DNA of 64,000 nt from Rotaria socialis (Eukaryota > Rotifera > Eurotatoria > Philodinida > Philodinidae): contig CAJNYU010002679.1 of assembly GCA_905331475.1 (NCBI GenBank), positions 1 through 64,000 on the forward strand, written 5' to 3'. The notes beneath the pieces are model-generated. The model saw only the letters and a list, made by a program, of their open reading frames with translations. It was not told the DNA's origin and made no database searches. The first letter of the stretch is position 1; every line of letters begins with the position of its first letter. Positions 20,684 through 30,132 of this stretch are shown piece by piece. The position numbers and the translations under genes are program-made.

Positions 20684-23470
20684 AATATGTAATTTTCAAT
20701 ACGATCTATTTTGTGGAATAATTCTAGAAGAATATATTGAAAAAAATGAACTATGAATTCTTTTACATACTTTTTATTTTTCCGGTCTTTCTATTTCCTG
20801 TTATAATATGCTACTCAAAAGATGATTAATGCATGAAACCGCACATACAGCTGCTATTATGTCATTGATATAATATTCAAAAAGTAAAGAGAAATAGAAT
20901 AATGAATAGCCTAATTAAAACTGTCTTTTGTCTATGGGATAATTTACTATGACTTTTCTGTATGTCTCTGACAAAGACGTGGGACAATAGTTTGCCTGCG
21001 TTTTCTTAACCAAACATTCTCTGCATACCAGAAAAAGATGGAGAGCAGTAATAACAATCAACGGTAACCTTCGAGAACAGAAGAGAAAAAGTAATAATTC
21101 AGTCAATGTGTAACAGATTGATATTACGACATTGAACGCAAATTCTATTCACTCAAAAAGTCTTCATCTATATTAGAGATACGATGGAATATTTAACAAT
21201 ATAACAATTAATAAGCGAACGAACGAAAGCATTGGTGATTAATGATGCCTACGTGTTTGTTCATTTTCTACGAGTAACAAACAATAAATGAAAGTTTTAT
21301 CTTACATGAAATTTGTTATAGGCTCGTTTTTCATCTATTATCAGTATGTCAAGTAAATGTGTAAATATAGCTAAATACTAAATCGTATACCTATACTGTA
21401 TATCTCATAAAATTATGCAAATCATCCAAGAGAGAACGACGTATAGATAAAAGACAACGTAATATTTTCTTACGCATTGCGTAGAAAAAAGAAAAAAGAA
21501 AAGAAAGATAATTATATCGAAATGCATCATTAAGAAGACATTCTAGTGAATATTATAAATACTTGTTATATTGAAGAATAAAAGCGTAAATAATATAGAC
21601 ATTATTCATGTCAAGTACATGTACTAGGCTACATCTTTTGTACATGAGGATAATACCGATGTTGTTTTTTTCAACAGCAACTTATCGTTATATAAGCATA
21701 AACATAGTCACTTTCATTCAGAATATTTTATGTTGAGAACTGAACTACGTGATTGAAAAGGTAAAAAGGCGAAGAATGTATAGACAAAAAGAAAAAGAAA
21801 AAAGCCTTGTACAAGAGTCACGACCTTCAAACTCAGGTGTATACTTTCTATTACGGCAGTGATGCGTGTTCAACATGCTTGCTCGTCATCTTGCACATCG
21901 AGCATGCACTGTTGAAGTAAAATTAGCATAATACACTCGATACGACGAATGTAAGATGCGAATGAGCGCATTAAGTGGCCCATAGTAGAAGCACTACTAC
22001 TACAATCAGCATTATATATCGAAAGTAGTCGTAATAAAAATAGAAATTCTTTTATTTCTTCTCGTTAATTTAATTTTTTCTATCGACATTTGTATTGTAT
22101 CATTGTAATTGATTGCATCATCAAAGCGAACACTGTATTCTATTGTATTCTACTTGAAAATTTAATTATCTTTTGTTAATTTTCGTAAGAAATTTATCTG
22201 ATTATTTTATTGTAAGTATTTTAGTCTTTCTTCTTCTTCTTCTTCTTCTTCTTTTTCTCTCTATCCTGTTGAACAAACATAAATAATCATTGTGTTGAAA
22301 TAATTCTAATTGATCTTTATACTTTATGCATTATTGAAAACGATGGATTTCTTTTTAGCCGATTATCAAATGTCATATCAATAATTCAAAAGTTTCAGAA
22401 GCATTTTACTGTTTGAATTATCTAGATTACATGTAATAGCCAGCAAATTTATTATTCTATCCAAAGTACATTTTTTGTATTTCTCCTCTATTTACGTCAT
22501 TTTAGTTTACCCGTCTGGCATGTACCTGTACCAATGTTTAATCTGCTTTGATACTAAAAGAACACATATTTATTGACCCTTTTGATTGCACATGTACGGA
22601 TTGCACAGACGTTTTTTCTTCTTCTTCTTCTTCTTTCATAATATTCTGGGTACTATAGAGAGTTTTGAAATTATTCTATGAATAAATATTCTTGTAAGCT
22701 GTCATATTTTTTTGTTTGGTTATATTCGATCAAAAAATATATGAGAATAGCTTGATAATTAAAAAAATATTAAATATTAGAAACCTAAGGATATCTTTTG
22801 AATTTTTCAATGATCAAAATCGATAGGGACAATATATAATATGTTTTTTTCTTCAGTACGAATTTTGATAGATCTTATTGTAAATTTTCAATCATATAAT
22901 TTGATATTTATTGATTGTATCCAATATCGATTTAAATAGGCTAAAAAAATAGAGGTAATATTAAATCTTTGGAGTTTTTCTAAATAACTAAACGTTGGTA
23001 TATGTAAGAACAAAAAAGGCATTGAAATTTATTTTCTTAAATATTTTTTATCTTATTATCTAGTTCTTTTTCGAAAACGTGGATTTTCATCTGAACCATC
23101 GTGAACAGTAAAAATAAAATGGGTTCAGGTTTTTTCTGTTCCACCACGTACAAACAGTTTATTACTCATACGAAGAAATCATCGTCTAGTGATAAATAAA
23201 GGGTGTGCATGTAACTGTTATCCATATTTTAGCCCACATTGACACACTCAATCTAAAAGGAGACAAATAAATGCATCATTCAAATCGAATGTCGGATCTG
23301 TGTGCGTGTGCGTGTGGATGACATACCAAAAACTGTATATCTAATGATTTGTAAAGTTCTATAACTGATGAAGACTCCAATGCTACGGCACGAACTCATT
23401 TTTATTGTTTCTCATAAGCGCAGGATGTGGATGTGAATGGAGTGTTCGTTTCACTGATTCACTTCCACAC
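20684..23470. other. Intergenic 2.8 kb, AT-rich with CTT microsatellites
   Basis: No gene seen. (CTT)n tracts occur at about 22225-22253 and 22617-22636. An ORF at 20915-21106 has no motif. The start of this interval should hold the promoter of the pantothenate-kinase-like gene, but I see no distinctive box. Confidence 0.5.
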
Positions 23471-25640
23471 CTAGTAGATGTCAATCTTTGATGTGGGATT
23501 ATCATAAGATACGGCTGTCATCTTTTCAACATCCTTGATGATACCAACGGCTACCGTATGATTCATTTGACGAATAGTAAAGTGACCCAACGATGGATAG
23601 TCTTGAAAGTTTTCAACGCAGGCAGGCTGTAATAAAACCAATTTGACTGTAGCGAGGTCGCCTGATTTTATAAAATTTGAAGATGCCTCAATTGCCTCGC
23701 CCGTTTGATAATCGATCTTGTCGAGAAATTCAACCAATTGACAATTAATACAAGCCGTATGGCAGTAGACCATAAGTTTGTCGCCTAGCTCAATTTCACT
23801 TGGGCTATTAAGCATAGCAATCTGAAAAAAGTATTCGTTCAAACATTACTTGATTGAATGAATCTGAACTTCCTATTCAAAATAAATCCTTCTCTCAAAA
23901 ATAAAAGAGCATTATTTTATATTATAGAATTTTACAGTATTCTATTGAATAGATGTCCTGATCTATGGTCACAATTGGGAAGGTTTTTAGAACAAATATG
24001 CGCATCTAAATACTGCTATTTCGATGTATGAGATGGATCGTCTGTACCTGAGCAATGAAACTTGTTGTCTCTTTAGCCGGATCGTTTTTTTGTGTCTGAG
24101 CAGATGAAACCACGACGCAATTCTTTCGCACGAATTTTACCAACATTGAAACACACAATATTATCGGGTAAGGCGTCTATAAATAATCATATTATCCATT
24201 TATCAAGAGTAGATAAAATAACCTTGTAAATTTGTGTACTGCATTTCAATTGATCGGACTGTAGACGTCAGATTAGACGGGGCGAAACAAATAGACATGC
24301 CTACTTTAAGAACACCTGTATCAACTCGACCAACTACCACTGCTCCTATGCCGTTTACTTTATAGATATCCTGTACGGATAAACGAAGTGGCCTATCGAC
24401 GAATCGCCGCAATTGAATGATGACATCAAGAATTTCAAAAAATGTCTTGCAAATAGTACTGCCTTCATTGGTTTCCTTGGTCTAACCTTTGAACCAAGGC
24501 ATATTATTCGATATTGTTACCAAGTTATCACTTTCCCAAGCGGAGATTGGCACAAAAGCCACATGATCTAATTGATAGCCGACTTTTTTTAAATAATGGG
24601 ACACTTCACTTTTTATTTGATTGAAACGATTTTCATCATATAACACATCGTCAGCGTCCATCTTATTTACAGCAACAACCATTTGTTTGATACCCAACAT
24701 GTAGCAAAGTAAAATTTGTTCACGCATTTGACTATTGTCAGCACTGCAGATCTTGAACTCAGCAACACAAGCTGACACAACCAAGATCACACAGTTCGCC
24801 TATGCAATATATGGATAAAATTGTGCGAAAGATAAAACAAATATTTTTCGATAGCTCGTTTTTTATGTGTGACCTCTCGCTAAAAAAGCCTATGTTTTTG
24901 AACGAATAGTCAAAGAATACCAGCATTATTTTGTCCATCATGTTCAAGAAATCATGTTGATCCGCAGTTTTTGTCATGGTGATATGATACTTGGCAGTCG
25001 TAAACTTATTCATCCAGTTATCGGGAAAGAAGATGAGCGATTGTGAAATTTGGTGCTTAACTTGTTCCAAGGCTAATTTGAATGAGACACAGCCCGTCTA
25101 TAGAATAGTAGAAATATTGTGCAGAATAACATTGATATAAATATAAGGGACAACTAACAGCAGCGGCTTCCTTTTCGCATTTCTCTCTGGTTCGTTCGAT
25201 CAAAATGGACTTGCCTGAGTGTACATTGCCAATGACGATAGTGTTGACTTCAGCTTTTCTTGATTCATTGATAAAGTCTACTTGACGCTGCTTCAACTTG
25301 AGAGAAAACTAATGATGAAAAATGAAACATACAGAAATCATGTGAAATAATTTCACCAGTATTGCGCAATAATCTGACGTAGTTGTGATATTTCAACGGA
25401 CATGCAGGATTGCAAAACATATCTATTTTTGAGAGTGTGAGCGCGGATGATGAAAACACTCTCCGCCTAATTAACATCCACACCTTATTCTTTTCTACTT
25501 TAGTTTGCTTTTCATCGGTGAATTGATTTAAGTGTTGTTGCGATGGATACATCATTTCATTTATGCTTTTTCTTTCTGTGTCATCTAGGTCTTTCGGAAT
25601 GAAATTTTTCTTTTTATAACAACGAAACAGCAACACAATA
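23471..25640 (-). pseudogene. eEF1A-like translation factor GTPase, degenerate
   Basis: A chain of exons follows eEF1A end to end: 25159-25308 (INESRKAEVNTIVIGNVHSG, then KS in the P-loop, and CEKEAAA), 24921-25097 (SFKLALEQVKHQ, KFTTAKYHITMTKTADQHDF), 24799 downward (ANCVILVVSACVAEF, VVAVNKMDADD as the NKMD guanine site, VAFVPISAWESDN, NNMPWFKG, then RPLRLSVQDIYKVNGIGAVV), the DALPDNIVCFNV exon, and 23471-23826 (HTACINCQ to DYPSLGHFTIRQMNHTVAVG). Possible 5' coding at 25484-25640 joins in phase. Lesions: the G3 motif DAPGH is replaced by KTADQ; TAG (24482-24484) stands where eEF1A has Trp after NMPWFKG; a 7-A run (24085-24091) adds one base and shifts the frame before a segment otherwise reading KNDPAKETTSFIAQ. 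eEF1A delivers aminoacyl-tRNA to the ribosome; this copy cannot. It keeps introns, so it is not a retrocopy. Confidence 0.75.
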
Positions 25641-26926
25641 CAATTAAGTTTCAATGATTTGAAGTTTTCTACAGATGAATAAAAGAAGAAAAAAATTTCT
25701 GAGCTATTTTTTCATATTTTATTCATCCAAGTATTCTATTCAAATAAATCAGTATAACATGAAAATTTACTGTATCAATTCGATTTCCATCTGACACATG
25801 TATGAAAAAGTCATTTGACGCAGATAATGTTCCGAGTGGCATCGCAAGAATGATAGAGACAAACTTTCGTGATTATGTATTCTTAAAACTCTTGCGAAAG
25901 AAAAAGCACATTGAGATCTTGTTATTATCATTTTATTTTATTTTTCTTCTTTAGTTTGTTTCTTTTTTTTTCGATGTCGTTAAATTTCATCATGGACACC
26001 TATTTACTGCCATCTGTGTTCTTGTCCGTCTGTCGAATTGTCGAGGGCTCGATTTAGATACGCATCACTTCCAGTCCTGACTGGTTGTCTGCGTTTACAA
26101 TGTTCGTGAATATCCGGCAGACGGATAATAATTCCTGTACCTCCCTATAGTCCGATTGTTACACTCGCGCTGTCATTTTATTTTAGTTTTGTTTCCTAAA
26201 TTACTCGATTGTTTATTGTGAATAAGCTAAAAAGAATATTTGAAATTCTTTAAAAAGAACAGAAAAGATAATTTCATTGTAATGTGACACGAATATAAAT
26301 AACGTCCCTATAGAAATTCAAAAAGAAAATTTAGTTTTTATGATTATATCTTACCCTCAGTCACGATCAATCTATTTAAATAAGTTTAACTTTTCTTTCT
26401 TCAAAAACAACAAGAAAAAAGAAAATTCGAAAATTTATCGATTATTATCTTGTATATTAACAATCATAGACTATCATATATGCAACTATATTAACTCATT
26501 CATTCAACAACAACAATATTATTATAAAGTTCCTAATCTACCAGGAGATTCATCATGCAAAACATTGAAATAGCGTATATCTAATGGCAAAGTTCCAATC
26601 ATATTTTCAGATACTTGTCGAAGTACTTTAGCATAGCTATGCATCATTTTCTAGGAAGCTCTATATTCTATAACTTACGAAGAAAGGAAAATCATGCTTT
26701 TCTTTTTATTTCTTTACCGTTCTTCTCACCTTCTCATATGGAAAAACGTTCGTTGCTAGCGTTGTGCCATGTTACTAAGCATTTGTCCTTTTTATTAGAA
26801 GCAGAATGATTTTGAAACATGATGGAAAAAATCTCGTGTCCATAGAAGTTCTTCAAAACTGATGCATATCTTAAGGAAGCATGATTCCTGGAAAATAGAG
26901 GCATAACTATAGTTTAGTGACGTTTC
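25641..26926. other. Intergenic, no gene supported
   Basis: AT-rich. Two short ORFs (26340-26573, 26615-26809) have no motif and no splice connection to BBS4. The interval holds the divergent upstream regions of the eEF1A-like remnant and BBS4. Confidence 0.45.
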
Positions 26927-28474
26927 ATGGAAAAGAGAAAGGATCGTCTTGGCATAAAGCAATTAGTAACAGCAGCCGCTGATTTATCTCATCTTGCTAT
27001 TGCTACAACATCAAGTAAATTTTCATCATCTTCAAGTTTTTATCCGTCAGCTGTTTTTATTGCTTCGTCAAACCCGTTAAATGAAGTTTGCACACTTGAT
27101 AAATATAATTGGTTTCTACATAGAATGTATACTCGTGGAGAATATGATCGTATTCAACAATTTATACATATTCAATCGCATAAAAGTACTTATATGACAT
27201 ATGTTCAAGCACTTGTTCATCGACAAAAAGGACTTATTGTTGAAGCACTTGATTGTTTTCAACGCTGTGCTATTGAAAGTCCATCTTTAATAAATATAAA
27301 GCAAGTAGCTAAATCATTAGCATTACTCCGACGCTATCGATTAGCAATCGATGCCTATAAAGAAGCATTAACATTGACAACAAACGATTGGGAAATCTTG
27401 CACAATTTAGGTTTATGTTATACGCATTTAAATGAATTAAAACAAGCAAAAGAGTATTTTTTACAAGCCTTACAAGTCACAGAAATACAAGATGCATCGT
27501 TTTTAGCTCTTGGTAAAGTTTATCTCTTAGAAGGTGAACGGACTGAAGCTGAAGCACTTTATGAACAAGGTGTTAGACGTAATCCTGAATCAGTTGAACT
27601 CTATACTCAACTTGGTCTTGTGGCATTTGAAGTAAAATTTAAAGTCTTCCTCTTTGCAGTTTTGTTTTTCTTCAAATAATTCTGTTTTTAGAAAGCAAAT
27701 TATACAAAAGCATTCGAATGTTTTGGTACAGCATTAACATTTAGTCCAACGCATACACCTGCTATAATGGCTGCTTGTCAAGTTATACAAAAGCATGGTG
27801 ATGCTGATGTTGCCCTATCGAAATATCGCATTATTTATAGACGAAAACCTGAATGTGTACAAGTATGGAATAATATTGGCATGTGTTTTTTTTCGAAAAA
27901 GAAATTTGTTGCTGCTGTTAGTTGTTTAAAACGTGCAAATTATTTAGCACCATTTGAATTATATGTTTTATATAATTTGGCACTTGTACACTTATATTTA
28001 CAGCAAAATGCATCAGCTGCCATATTTCTAGAGTCAGCTATTAGAATTAATAAAAGGCATGCGCCCAGTTATACTTTACTAGGTGAAAGAAATTTTCAAT
28101 ATTTCGATTATTTTATCGTTGCTATTCTCTAATTAGGTATTACTTTATCGAAATTAAACGATTTTAATAATGCTTTAAAATCTTTTAACTATTCTCTCAA
28201 AATTGATCCAACCGATCCAATAGCTTTACTCAATTTAGCTATTCTTGAAGCCAATACAGGTGTTTCACAATCAAAAATTGATAAAACTCTAAAACAATTT
28301 CATCAATATTATTCTCAACGAGCTACTTCAATGAGTCAATATGAACTCGATACATCTATGTTAGATATTGCTGCACAATTAGAAAGTCAATCGCAAATAT
28401 CTATTCAAAATAATGATGAAAGTTTAACATCAACATTTACATCTAGAGAACCACTTGATAATATGATCCAATGA
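26927..28474 (+). CDS. BBS4: Bardet-Biedl syndrome 4 protein (BBSome TPR subunit)
   Basis: Three exons in phase (26927-27631, 27692-28082, 28137-28474) give 477 residues. BBS4 is a TPR subunit of the BBSome, which carries membrane proteins into cilia and associates with pericentriolar satellites. Family-specific stretches are plain: KYNWFLHRMYTRGEYD (family KQNWLIHLHYIRKDYE), the TPR run EALDCFQRCAIESPS, VAKSLALLRRYRLAIDAY, WEILHNLGLCYTHLNELKQA, then VWNNIGMCFFSKKKFVAAVS with CLKRANYLAPF, nearly identical to the animal protein. About ten TPR units are evident. The C-terminus (after about residue 400) is short and lacks the long polar tail of the vertebrate protein. Introns are 60 and 54 bases. 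The start ATG fits the N-terminal length. A ciliated animal would need this gene. Confidence 0.9.
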
Positions 28475-28891
28475 ATTGCTCACTATAAAACTCTTTTCAA
28501 ATTTAACTGCTATTAAAAACGGATTCATAATAGAATACAAGATAAGCAATAATTTCATCTGATACTAAACCTGTGCAAAATAGACAAAGTCAACAATCAC
28601 AATTTCTACTTTGATCAATGTGCTTGCTTCATGTATTATTGTTTGTAGAAAGCTTAATGTAAATGTATCATTCCTTATGATTGAGACATGACTACCATGC
28701 TTTTTGACCTTTATGTAGTTTTGTTTCGCAAAAATGTTTTTTTAATTAAAAGTTAACTAACCAATTATTATTGAATCAGCAATAAAAATTTACGCTTTAA
28801 ATTTTAATACAATAAGATCGACTGTAAATGAAATCCTTTTGTAGCTCATATGTAAAACATTGAGTAAAATAAACCACGAACAGCACAACGT

Positions 28892-28964
28892 GGTTCGATG
28901 GTGTAGTGGTTATCACGTCTGCTTCACACGCAGAAGGTCGCGAGTTCAAGCCTCGCTCGAACCT
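28892..28964 (+). tRNA. tRNA-Val (anticodon CAC)
   Basis: GGTTCGA and TCGAACC pair as a 7-bp acceptor stem. The A box is GGTGTAGTGGTTATC and the B box GAGTTCAAGCC. The anticodon stem CTGC/GCAG encloses TTCACAC, giving anticodon CAC, and the T stem is GCGAG/CTCGC. No intron. A 7-T run at 28970-28976 serves as the Pol III terminator. It lies between BBS4 and a TGTGGG block. The discriminator base appears to be T rather than the usual A. Confidence 0.92.
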
Positions 28965-28969
28965 TATTC

Positions 28970-28976
28970 TTTTTTT
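28970..28976 (+). terminator. Pol III T-run terminator of tRNA-Val
   Basis: Seven consecutive T residues, 6 bases after the tRNA 3' end. Confidence 0.7.
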
Positions 28977-29192
28977 CTTTTCTGCAGTTATAGAGGAATG
29001 GAACATTATTATAGAGGAGCGATAGTCAATAAATCTTTTTTCTTTCTGAATTGAGCAGTACGAATATTTGTAAGCGGTAAATTCTATCCGACTTATCAGA
29101 TAAAAACTATATTTGATTATGTATTTTTTTAATTTGAAAACGGAAGGCTTCAACCTTGAAGTTTTCACTATGGATATTGATGCATGAGTTCA

Positions 29193-29242
29193 GGTGTGGG
29201 TGTGGTTTAACTAGTTGTCCACAACCAAACCCACACCCACAC
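29193..29242. repeat. Compact TGTGGG/CCCACA hairpin
   Basis: GGTGTGGGTGTGGTTT and AACCCACACCCACAC pair with a short loop. It has the same arrangement as 14187-14232 and is the rightmost such block that I see in the window. Confidence 0.75.
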
Positions 29243-29249
29243 TCTCAAG

Positions 29250-30132
29250 AATTGCTTTCAAAAAAAAATACTTGATGATTTTGCGAGACATCAATTTCGA
29301 GGTGTCTATATGGGGACCTAGCTGAGCTCCTCAAACATGAAACTTATGTTTTTTACTGGTCAACGTTACTTCAGTAGATTCAGATTTTCATGCTGACTTC
29401 GATGATGGTAGTTTTCTAAACCTAGAACATTGTTAAACTAGGTAAATTTCGAGTTTTCTCTAAAAAAGTGAAATACTCACTTTTTCAGGTGTAGTTTGTA
29501 TTTTGGAAATTTCTCAACCAAAACGGAAGCCTAGAAACATTTTATAGATGATATTCATGATCTACTCATCGAGCTCTATCTACCATGTAATAATAAAGGA
29601 CGTTTTTTTTTATCCTGCTCGATTTTTGACTTTGGTGCACCGTACTTCTTTTACAAATTCAATGATATTTCTTAGTAACCCTTTCGCAGTGCAACGTTTT
29701 CTGCAAAATGATTTCGGTCAATGGCAAGGCCTGCCTAACTAATATTCATCGTCACTTTCGTTAGCATCCCATGTTTTGTGTCGACATTCAGCCACTCAAA
29801 ATATATACTCAAAATTCAAACTAAATATCATCTAGTGTCGATGATAAAGACCTTGATTTTTGTCCTCATAAAGATCTGATTCAACCATTTAAAATGCTTC
29901 TTGGTGTATGGTAGTAACACAAGCAATATAGTAAATCAAGTATATAGGGCACTTTGATAGTATGAGTCAGTCTTTTTGAAAGACAACTGATAAAGAAGAA
30001 GTGTGCACACAACATAATCATATCATGAAACTTTTTTTTACTGATTTCTATGAGAGAAAAGAGTGTTTAGATTGTTTTTTATTGCTAAATATTTAGGATA
30101 AATAGTTGAAATATCTATGTGTATATTACGCA
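29250..30132. other. Intergenic upstream of the ADP-ribosyltransferase gene
   Basis: A 64-codon ORF (29548-29742) has no motif. No repeat stands out. Confidence 0.4.

Noticed and set aside
24482..24484. TAG as a recoded or read-through codon
   Set aside because: Other genes in the window use TAA, TAG and TGA as terminal stops, and this gene has further lesions.
23471..25640. HBS1 or eRF3 rather than eEF1A
   Set aside because: NNMPWFKG, RPLRLSVQDIYK and the DYPSLGHFTIRQMNHTVAVG ending match eEF1A better than the release-factor branch, although divergence leaves some doubt.
25265..25654. 129-codon ORF as a single protein
   Set aside because: It runs across an intron of the eEF1A-like gene; only the part at about 25484-25640 joins in phase with the next exon.
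28797..29168. ORFs on both strands across the tRNA
   Set aside because: They overlap a well-formed tRNA-Val gene and have no protein-like features.
30106..30132. Nine extra N-terminal residues of the ADP-ribosyltransferase
   Set aside because: That reading begins on TTG; the first ATG is at 30133.
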